Assembly (NCBI GenBank): GCA_017619445.1
Contig: JAFZSI010000044.1
Location: 50,090-114,089 of the forward strand
Length of the DNA: 64,000 nucleotides
Source: Prevotella sp.
Lineage (GTDB): Bacteria; Bacteroidota; Bacteroidia; Bacteroidales; Bacteroidaceae
Direction of reading: 5' to 3'
Positions 28,207 to 36,855 of this stretch are shown one piece after another; within the stretch, counting starts at the first letter, position 1, and every line of letters starts with the position of its first letter. The position numbers were made by a program, and so were the translations under genes. The notes under the pieces are model-generated. The model was not told where the DNA came from, made no database searches, and saw only the letters and a program-made list of their open reading frames with translations.

Positions 28207-29199
28207 ATGGCATTTTTAACCAACGACAAACTGACCATCGTCGGCGCAGCCGGAATGATCGGTTCAAACATGGCTCAGACCGCCCTGATGATGGGTCTGA
28301 CAAGTGAAATCTGTCTTTACGATGTGTTCTCGCCCGAAGGTGTGGCCGAGGAGATGCGCCAAAGTGGCTTCGACGATGTGAACATCGTTTCTACAACCGA
28401 TCCCGAGGTAGCATTCACGAACGCCAAGTATATCATCTCAAGCGGCGGTGCGCCCCGTAAGGCTGGTATGACGCGCGAGGACCTGCTCGCCGGCAACTGC
28501 AAAATTGCCGAGGAGCTGGGCCAGAACATCAAGAAATTCTGCCCCGACGTGAAACACGTGGTCATCATCTTCAATCCCGCCGACCTGACAGGTCTTGTTA
28601 CCCTGCTTTACTCGGGTCTGAAACCCGGACAGGTGACCACACTGGCAGGACTCGACACCACCCGTCTGCAGAGCGCATTGGCCAAGAAGTTCGATGTGAT
28701 GCAGAACCAGATTACAGGTTGTGCCACCTATGGCGGACACGGCGAGCAGATGGCCGTATTTGGCAGCCACGTTGAGATTGCAGGCCGCAAGCTGACAGAC
28801 ATCATCGGCACCGACGAGTTCCCCGCCGAGGAGTGGGAGCAGATGAAGGTTGACGTGACCAAAGGCGGCGCCAAGATTATTGAACTGCGCGGACGCAGCT
28901 CGTTCCAGAGCCCTTCGTATCTCTCGGTTGAGATGATTCGTGCTGCCATGGGCGGCGAGCCTTTCCGTTTCCCCGTTGGCACCTACGTGAAGACCGACAA
29001 GTACGACCACATCATGATGGCCATGAAGACCACCATGGACAAGGACGGTGCACACTTCGAAGTGCCGCAGGGAACTGCCGAGGAGAACGCCAAGCTCGAC
29101 CAGAGCTACGAGCACCTCTGCAAAATGCGCGACGAGCTCGTTACGCTCAACATCGTTCCGCCCATCAGCGAGTGGAGCGCCATCAATCCTAATCTCTAA
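28207..29199 (+). CDS. mdh: Malate dehydrogenase
   Basis: A 330-residue lactate/malate dehydrogenase-fold enzyme interconverting malate and oxaloacetate with NAD(H). It shows the Rossmann loop GAAGMIGSN (near residues 13-21), and IIFNPADLTGLVTLLYSG with the substrate Asn. DTTRLQSALAKKF and the catalytic-His loop ATYGGHGEQMAVFGS follow. In Prevotella-like fermenters it feeds fumarate reduction and succinate production. Monocistronic: own promoter and a strong terminator. Confidence 0.94.
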   Translation: MAFLTNDKLTIVGAAGMIGSNMAQTALMMGLTSEICLYDVFSPEGVAEEMRQSGFDDVNIVSTTDPEVAFTNAKYIISSGGAPRKAGMTREDLLAGNCKIAEELGQNIKKFCPDVKHVVIIFNPADLTGLVTLLYSGLKPGQVTTLAGLDTTRLQSALAKKFDVMQNQITGCATYGGHGEQMAVFGSHVEIAGRKLTDIIGTDEFPAEEWEQMKVDVTKGGAKIIELRGRSSFQSPSYLSVEMIRAAMGGEPFRFPVGTYVKTDKYDHIMMAMKTTMDKDGAHFEVPQGTAEENAKLDQSYEHLCKMRDELVTLNIVPPISEWSAINPNL

Positions 29200-29268
29200 G
29201 CCGTCTGCCTTTGGGGCAGAGTAGCCCCACACAACAGAAAGATGCTTAGCCTTTAGAAACGCTAACCA

Positions 29269-29310
29269 AGGAGCAAGCAGGCTGGCAACAGCCTCTTGCT
29301 CCTTTTTTTC
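29269..29310 (+). terminator. Terminator after mdh
   Basis: AAGGAGCAAGCAGGCTG pairs with CAGCCTCTTGCTCCTTT across a 4-base loop, followed by a T run. Confidence 0.9.
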
Positions 29311-29449
29311 GTGTACTTCGCCATCGATTCGCACACTTGTCATTCCCGCCCGCGTTGTTATTCTTCCTGCCTTCGCTTTTGTTTTTCCCGTTTCATGCTT
29401 TGTTGTTCCTATCTCCAGCATGGCAAAACCACACCTATGTTTTATGATG

Positions 29450-29620
29450 CAATTTTCTAGAGAATTTGGTCATAAACCTGCACATTATTCTTCTAAACCT
29501 ACACTATATTCTTCTAAACTTATGCTTTGTGAAAACAAACCTACGCTTTATGAATACAAACTTATGCTTTGCGTTCAGATTTTCTAGAAAATTTGCGCGT
29601 AAAGCATAGGGTTGTGTTTG
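29450..29620. repeat. 21-bp array family, locus D (best-preserved 21-bp register)
   Basis: Palindrome cores start at 29453 (TTTTCTAGAGAA) and 29580 (TTTTCTAGAAAA), 127 bp apart (6x21+1). Between them five units of exactly 21 bp can be cut: 29470-29490, 29491-29511, 29512-29532, 29533-29553 and 29554-29574. All have the form N4-AAAC-YTAYGCTTT-N4, which is the reverse complement of the AAAGYRYAGGTTT units at other loci. The array sits in the 711-bp gap between mdh and the VWA gene. The rest of that gap has only a C/G-rich hairpin at 29805-29840. Confidence 0.9.
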
Positions 29621-29804
29621 TAGCTCGTAGGGTGGTGAAAACAACATCAAGAGTTAGGAATCTCATTTATGTGGTTGGGGTTGCGTTGCGTCTTGCCGTA
29701 CATACAAGAAAAAAGGTGGTTAAGAAGAAATAATGTTAAGGATGGTTAAATGGGTTTGTTCTACGTGCAAGTATTCAGATGCTGGTGCGTTTAACAGGTA
29801 AAAG

Positions 29805-29840
29805 GGGAAGCCCCCCGTGCCCCCCGGAGGGGGGGAGGGA
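29805..29840. repeat. GC-rich hairpin (CCCCCC...GGGGGG)
   Basis: CCCCCCGTG CCCCCC GGAGGGGGGGAGGG just before the VWA lipoprotein gene. A related CCCTCCCAAAGGGAGGG hairpin lies at 39907-39925. Both stand in otherwise empty gaps and look like copies of a short mobile hairpin. Confidence 0.6.
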
Positions 29841-29910
29841 AGCAGAAAGCTTCAATTATCAAACCTCAATTCCCAAACCAGAAACAGTAAAAACCAAAAA
29901 CATATTTAAG

Positions 29911-31173
29911 ATGAAAACAAAAAAGAAACTCTTTTCTTTTGCCGGCATCGGTCTGCTGGCAGTTGTGTTTGCCTTGGCATCGTGTTCAAAAACGGATGAC
30001 GGTTCAGATGTTTATTTAAACGAGAGCGACAGAGAAGGCTTTGCTTATGCAATGGGCGGCGATGGTGATTCCTCTGGAGCTGGCGGTGGTGATAATCCTG
30101 GGGAAGGCACAGACTTGGGCAACACGCAGGCCGGAGTCGTAACGGCGGGCGAGTGGTGCGACCTTACGAACTGGGATTTCTGGTCTAAGCTGATGCTGGG
30201 TGAGGAGTATTCAAACATGGCCGAGTATTGGCAATTATATACCAACAACCGCGTGGCAGTGAAAGTGACCGACGAGCATGGCAATGCCATGGCCGGGGTG
30301 AAGGTGAAGCTGCTGCGCGAAGGCGATGGCACAAGCACCGTCTGGGAGACTGTTACCGACAATCACGGCATGGCCGAATGCTGGCTGGGCCTTTTGCAGC
30401 AGTCTGACGGCAAAGCCGACCGTCTGCGCGTGAGTCTGAACGGCGAAATGATGGACGGCCATCCTGCAATTTGCCCCATGGACTCGCTCCTGCAGTCGGT
30501 AACAGTCAATGAGTATGTGTGCAAGAAGTCATCGTCGGTATCGCAGCAGGCTGACATTGCTTTCATCGTCGATGCCACAGGCTCCATGTCCGACGAGATT
30601 GATTTTCTGAAAGAAGACCTCATGGACATCATCCGGCGAGTGGAGTCTGTAAGACCCTCCATGAAGATGCGTACGGCGGCGCTGTTCTACCGCGACGAGG
30701 GCGACGAGTACCTGACGCGCCACCACGACTTCACCACCAATCTGAGCCAGACTGTCAGCTTTGTTGAGCAACAGCGTGCCGAGGGTGGCGGAGACTATCC
30801 GGAGGCTGTGCATACCGCGCTTGACCGTATGCTGCAAGACCTGTCGTGGGACAGCCAGGCGCGCACTCGCATTGCGTTTCTTGTGCTCGACGCGCCCGCC
30901 CATCACGAGGATGCCGTCATCCATTCGCTGCAGAAGTCGGTTGAACAGTGCGCCAAGCAGGGCATCCGCCTGATTCCCGTGGCTGCCAGCGGTGTGGACA
31001 AGAACACAGAGTTCATGCTGCGCTTCTTCGCCGTCAGCACAGGCGGAACCTATGTGTTCATCACCGATGACAGCGGTGTGGGCAACAGCCACTTGGTAGC
31101 CTCTGTGGGCGACTACAAGGTGGAGCAGCTCAACAACCTGATTATCCGCTTAATAGAATATTACACGGAATAG
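29911..31173 (+). CDS. VWA-domain lipoprotein
   Basis: A 420-residue lipoprotein (lipobox VFALASC) with an acidic Gly-rich spacer (residues ~50-75), an Ig-like carboxypeptidase-regulatory or Big-type middle part (VAVKVTDEHGNAMAGVKVKLL) and a C-terminal von Willebrand A domain. The domain carries the MIDAS motif DATGSMS (near residue 220) and the later Thr/Asp residues (GGGDYPEAV, DAPAHHED). VWA domains bind metal and partner proteins; surface adhesion or sensing is likely. The ATG at 29911 starts the signal peptide; the earlier in-frame codon at 29779 would add a proline-rich stretch and is rejected. Confidence 0.88.
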   Translation: MKTKKKLFSFAGIGLLAVVFALASCSKTDDGSDVYLNESDREGFAYAMGGDGDSSGAGGGDNPGEGTDLGNTQAGVVTAGEWCDLTNWDFWSKLMLGEEYSNMAEYWQLYTNNRVAVKVTDEHGNAMAGVKVKLLREGDGTSTVWETVTDNHGMAECWLGLLQQSDGKADRLRVSLNGEMMDGHPAICPMDSLLQSVTVNEYVCKKSSSVSQQADIAFIVDATGSMSDEIDFLKEDLMDIIRRVESVRPSMKMRTAALFYRDEGDEYLTRHHDFTTNLSQTVSFVEQQRAEGGGDYPEAVHTALDRMLQDLSWDSQARTRIAFLVLDAPAHHEDAVIHSLQKSVEQCAKQGIRLIPVAASGVDKNTEFMLRFFAVSTGGTYVFITDDSGVGNSHLVASVGDYKVEQLNNLIIRLIEYYTE

Positions 31174-31330
31174 CTTTCCGTCAGCTTGCTTACATTTTGA
31201 TATGCACGAGTCCGCTTGTTGGAACGCGCTGAGGCGCATCCTGGCAAGCGGACTCAAACCGTTTGGTGGGATTTTTGACACGAAAACGCGTTTTTTGTGT
31301 TGATAGCGGTGGATTTTTCATTTTTTTGAG

Positions 31331-31338
31331 TACTTTTG
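31331..31338 (+). promoter_or_regulatory. metA -7 element
   Basis: TACTTTTG, 85 bases before the metA start, leaving a structured leader. No TTTG box at the usual spacing. Confidence 0.5.
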
Positions 31339-31347
31339 CATCCAAAT

Positions 31348-31394
31348 ATGCTGACAGCGAGGCCATGACAATCTGTCATGGTCCAAAACAGCAT
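31348..31394 (+). promoter_or_regulatory. Structured leader of metA (candidate cis-regulatory RNA)
   Basis: The leader can form an outer 6-bp helix ATGCTG (31348-31353) / CAGCAT (31389-31394), enclosing a perfect 8-bp inner hairpin CCATGACA / TGTCATGG (31363-31370 / 31374-31381, loop of 3). A 9-base bulge lies on the 5' side and 7 bases (TCCAAAA) on the 3' side. The compact shape and place before a methionine gene suggest a ligand-binding leader, but it does not match a riboswitch class that I can name. Confidence 0.45.
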
Positions 31395-31423
31395 GGAGAA
31401 GAACAAGAGAAAGGAACACAGAA

Positions 31424-32341
31424 ATGCCACTCAGACTACCCGACCGACTGCCAGCCATCGACCTGCTGAAGAAAGAAAACATATTCGTGATGGACAACTC
31501 GCGCGCCACCACGCAGGACATCCGTCCGCTGAAGATTGTGATTCTGAACCTCATGCCCCTGAAAATCACAACCGAAACCGACCTGGTGCGCCTGCTGTCG
31601 AACACGCCGTTGCAGATGGAAATCTATTTCATGAAGCTGAAAAGCCACACGCCAAAGAACACGCCGATAGAGCACATGATGATGTTCTATAAGGATTTTG
31701 AGGAACTGAGGCTGCAGAAGTTCGACGGCATGATTATCACTGGCGCACCCGTAGAGCTGATGGAATTTGAGGAGGTGAGATATTGGGACGAGATGAAGGA
31801 CATCTTCGCTTGGGCGAAGACGCATGTCACCAGTACGCTCTATATATGCTGGGCTGCGCAGGCCGGGCTCTATTTCCATTATGGCATTCCGAAGTATCCG
31901 CTGCCGAAAAAGAAGTTCGGCATCTTTGAGCAACGGGCATTGCAGCCCTATCTGCCCATTTTCCGTGGCTTCGACGACGTGTTTATGATGCCCCACAGCC
32001 GCCACACCGAGCTGCACCGCGAGGACATAGAGGCCAACCCCGACTTGCAGCTCATTGCCGACTCCGACGAGTGCGGCGTGAGCATCGTGATGGCCCGTGG
32101 CGGCAGGGAATTTTTCATTACGGGCCATCTGGAGTATGCGCCCAACACGCTTGACACCGAATACCGACGTGACCGAGACACGCGCGACGACGTGGAACTG
32201 CCCGAGCACTACTACCACAACGACAACCCCGACGAGAGGCCGTTGGTAACGTGGCGCGCCCATGCCAACCTGTTCTACAGCAACTGGATAAACTATTACG
32301 TCTATCAGGAGACACCCTACAATATTGAGGAGATTGAGTGA
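31424..32341 (+). CDS. metA: Homoserine O-acetyltransferase, MetA family
   Basis: A 305-residue MetA-family enzyme that activates homoserine for methionine synthesis. The nucleophile is C142 in LYICWAAQAGLY, and the catalytic His/Glu lie in PHSRHTE and TGHLEYAP. Residue 111 is Glu (ITGAPVE), the residue known to favour acetyl-CoA; succinyltransferases have Gly there. So the product should be O-acetylhomoserine. The start at 31424 lies after a structured leader. Its stop overlaps the ATG of the U32 gene (TGATG), an unusual pairing. Confidence 0.92.
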   Translation: MPLRLPDRLPAIDLLKKENIFVMDNSRATTQDIRPLKIVILNLMPLKITTETDLVRLLSNTPLQMEIYFMKLKSHTPKNTPIEHMMMFYKDFEELRLQKFDGMIITGAPVELMEFEEVRYWDEMKDIFAWAKTHVTSTLYICWAAQAGLYFHYGIPKYPLPKKKFGIFEQRALQPYLPIFRGFDDVFMMPHSRHTELHREDIEANPDLQLIADSDECGVSIVMARGGREFFITGHLEYAPNTLDTEYRRDRDTRDDVELPEHYYHNDNPDERPLVTWRAHANLFYSNWINYYVYQETPYNIEEIE

Positions 32342-34311
32342 TGCAGACCATCGAACTGCTGGCTCCGGCCAAGAACTTGGAATGCGGCATGGCGGCCATC
32401 GACCATGGTGCCGACGCCGTGTATATCGGAGCCGAGCGCTTCGGTGCCAGGGTTGCTGCCGGCAATTCGGTGGATGACATTGCGGCGTTGTGCCGCCATG
32501 CGCATGTGTTTGGCGCGAAGGTGTATGTCACTGTCAACACCATCATTTATGACGACGAACTGGACGACACCCGCAGGTTGACTGAACAGCTGCACGAGGT
32601 GGGTGTGGACGCGATTCTCGTGCAGGATATGGTGCTCGTTGAGGGGTTCAAGGGGGACAAAGGTTTCAAGGGGGGCAACGGCTTGGCTCTCCATGCTTCC
32701 ACACAGACCGACAACCGCACGGTTGAGAAGGTGAGGTGGTTGCGGAGCCTTGGCTTCAGGCGTGTGGTATTGGCGCGCGAGCTGACACTCGAAGAGATTC
32801 GGATGATTCACGAGGCAGTGCCCGATGTTGAGCTGGAAGTGTTTGTTCACGGTGCGCTGTGCGTCAGTTATTCCGGCCTATGCTATGCCTCGCAGTATTG
32901 TTTCGGGCGTAGTGCCAACCGTGGTGCCTGTGCGCAGTTCTGCCGACTGGCATTTGATTTAGCAGATGCCGACGGCCGTGTGATTGAGCGCGGCAGACAT
33001 CTGCTGTCGCTAAAGGATATGTGCCGCATCGACCAGCTGGAACCGCTGATGGAGGCTGGGGTGGTTTCGTTTAAGATAGAGGGCCGGCTGAAAGATGTTT
33101 CCTATGTGAAAAATGTGGTGGCCGCCTATAGCCAGCGGTTGAACGAAATTGTTGACCGCCATCCCGACCGCTACCAACGCGCTTCGAAAGGACGTTGTAT
33201 CTATACTTTCAAACCCAATCTGAAGAAAACCTTCAACCGTGGCTTCACCCACTATTTTCTGTATGGACGGCAGCCCGACATTGCATCTTTCGACACGCCA
33301 AAGGCACTGGGTGAATTTGTGGGACAAGTGAAGGAAATACGCGGCAATTCTTTTACCGTCGCAGGAACGGCGAGCTTTGCCAACGGTGACGGGCTGTGCT
33401 TCTTCAGAAAAGAAAAAGCAGAGAGGCTGGGGGAGCGTGGAAACATGGTCTTGGAGGGATTTCGGGTGAACAAAGTGGTGAACAACCGTCTGTTTCCATT
33501 GACAATGCCGAAGGGTCTGCACCCTGGTATGGCTCTATACCGTAATAACGACCAAGAGTTCGAGCGGCTTTTGGCAAAACCCAGCAGTGAACGGAAAATC
33601 GAGGTAGAGTTGTTGTTCGAAGCTGTGCAGGATGGTTTTAGGTTGCAGATGACCGACACCGACGGGCATCTGCTTGCCTCGGTTGCTGCCGATTTTGAGC
33701 ATCAGACAGCGAAACAACCGCAGGGAAACAATATCCGTAACCAACTTTCAAAACTTGGCGGAACTCCGTTTGTGTGTCGTCAGGTGGAAACCGAAAGCCA
33801 GACCGACAGTCTTTTTGTTCCATCGAGTTTATTGGCCAATATGCGTCGCATGGCCGTGGAGGCAGCTGTAAAACAAATCATGGAGAAACATGGATTGCAA
33901 GTTGCCTTGAACAGCGAAGGGAAGGATGAAGCAAAGGAAAACAAAAAGGAGGAGGGAACGAATCTGTTCTTGCCAGCTCTTTATGAGCAATTTCCATATA
34001 TGCTGAACGTGGCCAACAGCATGGCCCGCGAGTTCTATCGCCGTCATGGACTTGACAATGTGGAACCTGCATTTGAGTTGCAGCAATCGTTATCTGCTAA
34101 TGCCGATTCGCCTTTGCTGCTCATGCAGTGCCGCCATTGTCTGCGCTATTCGCTGGGATACTGCAACAAGAGCAACGACAAAGACTACGGACAACGGAAC
34201 AGTCGTCCTCAATGGCGCGAACCCCTCTACTTGGTGCTGCCCGACGGCAAGCGCTTTCGGCTTCAGTTTGATTGCAAACGATGTCAAATGAATGTTTATG
34301 CAGAAAGATAA
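32341..34311 (+). CDS. U32 peptidase-family protein, RlhA/TrhP-like RNA hydroxylation factor
   Basis: A 656-residue long-form U32 protein. The U32 signature is in VFVHGALCVSYSGLCYASQYCFGRSANRGACAQFC (near 170-205), with four or more Cys that hold an Fe-S cluster in the family. A C-terminal Cys set lies in CRHCLRYSLGYC and CKRCQM. E. coli YdcP (RlhA, ~650 residues) hydroxylates C2501 of 23S rRNA and YegQ (TrhP) acts on tRNA; this length matches RlhA. An FKG-type insert at residues 101-115 is coded by a short tandem repeat. Translation is coupled to metA. Confidence 0.85.
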   Translation: MQTIELLAPAKNLECGMAAIDHGADAVYIGAERFGARVAAGNSVDDIAALCRHAHVFGAKVYVTVNTIIYDDELDDTRRLTEQLHEVGVDAILVQDMVLVEGFKGDKGFKGGNGLALHASTQTDNRTVEKVRWLRSLGFRRVVLARELTLEEIRMIHEAVPDVELEVFVHGALCVSYSGLCYASQYCFGRSANRGACAQFCRLAFDLADADGRVIERGRHLLSLKDMCRIDQLEPLMEAGVVSFKIEGRLKDVSYVKNVVAAYSQRLNEIVDRHPDRYQRASKGRCIYTFKPNLKKTFNRGFTHYFLYGRQPDIASFDTPKALGEFVGQVKEIRGNSFTVAGTASFANGDGLCFFRKEKAERLGERGNMVLEGFRVNKVVNNRLFPLTMPKGLHPGMALYRNNDQEFERLLAKPSSERKIEVELLFEAVQDGFRLQMTDTDGHLLASVAADFEHQTAKQPQGNNIRNQLSKLGGTPFVCRQVETESQTDSLFVPSSLLANMRRMAVEAAVKQIMEKHGLQVALNSEGKDEAKENKKEEGTNLFLPALYEQFPYMLNVANSMAREFYRRHGLDNVEPAFELQQSLSANADSPLLLMQCRHCLRYSLGYCNKSNDKDYGQRNSRPQWREPLYLVLPDGKRFRLQFDCKRCQMNVYAER

Positions 34312-34315
34312 TAGA

Positions 34316-35326
34316 ATGTTTGCCAGTCGTTTACGGAAAATCTCCGTATTGTTTCTTTATGCCATGATAGGCACTTTCGTACTGACGGGATGCTATCATC
34401 GGCACAGACCTTCCTCGCCCGATGCTGTGGTATATACCGAGCAACAGCTCGATTCCATTTCTTTTTCCACCACGCACCACTATTCGCAGAACTACAATTT
34501 CGTGGTGAAAGCCGACTCCATTGTGCTGCTTCGCCAACAGCCCGAGGAAATGCTCAACCAGCTGTTGACCGACTCGTTGGTTGTACGAAAGAACGATAAT
34601 TTGGTGGTGGCCGACATCCGCATGATTCCCACTGACTCTATTGATTCGGTGTGGGTGCAGTTAGCTCGCGACCAGGAAACATTCGGGTGGATTCACGAGA
34701 GTGAGCTTTTACCACAGGTTTATCCCGACGACCCAATCTCACAGTTCATTTCGGTGTTTTCAGATGTGCATTTGCTGCTGTTTTTGTTTGTCATAGTCAT
34801 CATTGGTGTGGCCTATCTGGCCCGTCTGGTTTACCGCAGCAATGCCAAGATTGTTCATTTCAACGACATCAATTCGTTTTATCCTACGCTTCTGGCATTG
34901 TTGGTTGCCTCATCGGCCACGCTCTATGCCAGCATACAGACCTTTGCGCCCGACATGTGGCGTCATTTCTATTACCATCCTACGCTTAATCCTTTCATTA
35001 CGCCGACGCTGTTGTCAGTATTTTTGGTGTCGGTGTGGGCAATCGTGATAGTCGCGCTGGCTGTGGTCGATGATGTGTTCCGTCAATTGGCGGTGGGCGA
35101 GGCCATTCTTTATCTGTGTGGCCTGGCAGCCATTTGTGCGGTCAATTACATGATTTTCAGTGTGTTTACCCTGTATTATATAGGTTACATACTGCTGGCT
35201 GTCTATTTCTTTTTTGCACTCCGCACATACTTTTCAGAGTCGCGCTATAATTACATCTGCGGCCATTGTGGTGCCCAGCTGCACAAAAAAGGCAGATGTC
35301 CGCAATGTGGAACCCTGAACCAATGA
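34316..35326 (+). CDS. Membrane lipoprotein with SH3-like and zinc-ribbon domains
   Basis: About 336 residues (ATG at 34316; an in-frame ATG at 34292 overlaps the U32 gene). The signal peptide ends in a lipobox FVLTGC. The next ~110 residues resemble a bacterial SH3 fold (VRKNDNLVVADIRMI... FGWIHESELL). Four to five membrane helices follow, and a C-terminal zinc ribbon (CGHCG-x7-CPQCG) faces the cytoplasm. I do not recognise a named family. Bacteroidales proteins of this layout are annotated as zinc-ribbon membrane proteins. Confidence 0.78.
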   Translation: MFASRLRKISVLFLYAMIGTFVLTGCYHRHRPSSPDAVVYTEQQLDSISFSTTHHYSQNYNFVVKADSIVLLRQQPEEMLNQLLTDSLVVRKNDNLVVADIRMIPTDSIDSVWVQLARDQETFGWIHESELLPQVYPDDPISQFISVFSDVHLLLFLFVIVIIGVAYLARLVYRSNAKIVHFNDINSFYPTLLALLVASSATLYASIQTFAPDMWRHFYYHPTLNPFITPTLLSVFLVSVWAIVIVALAVVDDVFRQLAVGEAILYLCGLAAICAVNYMIFSVFTLYYIGYILLAVYFFFALRTYFSESRYNYICGHCGAQLHKKGRCPQCGTLNQ

Positions 35327-35398
35327 TGGCATGTTTTAAGGGGGCTGTATTCAGTGTTTTGCGGGTAGTATGTCGTTTTTAAGGATTATTATGTCCTT

Positions 35399-35418
35399 AT
35401 TTAGGGAAATCCCTAAAT
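35399..35418. promoter_or_regulatory. Short palindrome upstream of the CarboxypepD_reg gene
   Basis: ATTTAGGGA-AA-TCCCTAAAT, a 9-bp perfect inverted repeat with a 2-base centre, about 40 bases upstream of the -7 box at 35459. The size and place fit a repressor operator or an mRNA hairpin of the upstream gene. Confidence 0.4.
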
Positions 35419-35458
35419 ATTTTAGTGAAAAACCTCTGTTTTCGTTCTGATTTTTTAC

Positions 35459-35466
35459 TATCTTTG
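35459..35466 (+). promoter_or_regulatory. -7 element of the CarboxypepD_reg gene
   Basis: TATCTTTG, 83 bases before the ATG, with a T-rich run upstream but no exact TTTG box. Confidence 0.55.
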
Positions 35467-35549
35467 CAACAGAAACTAAAAGCTTCTCCCGTTTTTGTAG
35501 ATTTTGATTGTAGATAATTGCATACAGTTTAGCAGGAAAGGACAATAAT

Positions 35550-36767
35550 ATGAGACGATACCTCATTTTTATGTTGACTGTGGTCATGGCCTTGGCGGTT
35601 TCGGCCCAACAGAAATTAGAAGTCATAAGTGGCATTGTGATTGACCGTGACACCAAAACGCCGCTTGTGAACGTAAGCATTAGTGTTGACAAGGGCTCTT
35701 TATCGACAGTGACCAATGCCGACGGCCGCTTTTCGCTTAAGACTGTCAAACGGCCCTCGCGCATTGTGGTTTCCCACATAGGTTATAGGACCCGCTATGT
35801 GACAGTGCCCGACGACGGCAGTGAGTTGCGTGTGCCAATGGCCTCCACCTCGGTGATGCTGAGCGACATCGTGGTTATGCCCGAAGACCCTTTGGAGGTG
35901 TTGTTGCAGGCATTGAATAGGGTGGTGGATAACTACGGCAAGTCTCCACGACTCATGCAGACATTCTACCGCGAGACGGTGCAGAAGCGGCAACGCTACA
36001 TCTACATTGCCGAGGCCGTGGGTGAACTGCTGAAAACAGGCTACCACCGTGCCTCATCCACGCGCGACTGGGTGTCGGTGCTGAAAGGCCGTAGGCTGGT
36101 GAGCACCCGCCAGAGCGACACGCTCGGCGTGAAGATTCAGGGTGGCCCCGTTCTGATGAACACACACGATGTGGTGAAGAACAGGAACATTGTATTTGAC
36201 CCTGAAATCATAAACCACTACAACTATTTCATGGAAATGCCTGCCAAAATTGACGACCGGCTGCAGATAGTCATTTCTTTCCATCCCCGCGATATGTCGC
36301 CCGATGCGCTCTACCACGGTCTGGTTTATATTGACAATGAAAACTATACCATCACGCGCGTAGAATTGTCGCTTGATATGCAGAACCGCGAGATGGCCAC
36401 AAACATGATGCTGGTGAAGAAACCTGCCGGACTGAAGTTCAAGCCCAAGGAGCTTTCGTTGCTTGTTACTTTCAAACGAGATGGCGAGTTCAGCCGCATC
36501 AATTACATGCGCACGGAAATGAAATTCAGCTGTGACTGGAAGCGTCGTCTGCTCAGCACCACCTATACCGCGATTACTGAAATGGTGGTTACCGACCAAC
36601 TGAGCGAAATTAAAGGCAAGCCCGAAAGTGGCACTTTCGGTGAGCGCGATTCAATCTATGACAAGATGAGCTACTTTGATGACCCTGCCTTCTGGGCCGA
36701 CTACAACATCATTGAGCCTACTGAGAGCCTTGAGAATGCCGTGAAGAAAATCAAGAGGCAACGTTGA
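35550..36767 (+). CDS. CarboxypepD_reg-like secreted protein
   Basis: A 405-residue protein with a signal peptide (…VVMALAVSAQQ) and an N-terminal CarboxypepD_reg-like Ig domain (ISGIVIDRDTKTPLVNVSISVDKGSLSTVTNADGRFSLK, residues ~26-100). The rest matches the uncharacterised family that often follows this domain in Bacteroidetes (LLQALNRVVDNY... FYRETVQKRQRYIYIAEAV). These proteins are periplasmic or outer-membrane associated; the function is unknown. It has its own promoter and terminator. Confidence 0.88.
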   Translation: MRRYLIFMLTVVMALAVSAQQKLEVISGIVIDRDTKTPLVNVSISVDKGSLSTVTNADGRFSLKTVKRPSRIVVSHIGYRTRYVTVPDDGSELRVPMASTSVMLSDIVVMPEDPLEVLLQALNRVVDNYGKSPRLMQTFYRETVQKRQRYIYIAEAVGELLKTGYHRASSTRDWVSVLKGRRLVSTRQSDTLGVKIQGGPVLMNTHDVVKNRNIVFDPEIINHYNYFMEMPAKIDDRLQIVISFHPRDMSPDALYHGLVYIDNENYTITRVELSLDMQNREMATNMMLVKKPAGLKFKPKELSLLVTFKRDGEFSRINYMRTEMKFSCDWKRRLLSTTYTAITEMVVTDQLSEIKGKPESGTFGERDSIYDKMSYFDDPAFWADYNIIEPTESLENAVKKIKRQR

Positions 36768-36796
36768 ACACAAAAATAACAAAGTGGTAAACAATA

Positions 36797-36830
36797 AGGA
36801 GCAACGCGAACGGCGTTGCTCCTTTTTTGT
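36797..36830. terminator. Terminator between convergent genes
   Basis: AAGGAGCAACGC / GCGTTGCTCCTTTTTT with a 5-base loop, about 30 bases after the CarboxypepD_reg stop and 25 before the lctP stop. Confidence 0.9.
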
Positions 36831-36855
36831 TTACATGGAACATTTGCAGAATGGC

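Noticed and set aside
29450-29620. CRISPR array
   Set aside because: The regular 21-bp period has no constant repeat with unrelated spacers. All units resemble each other, there are no cas genes and the units are too short.
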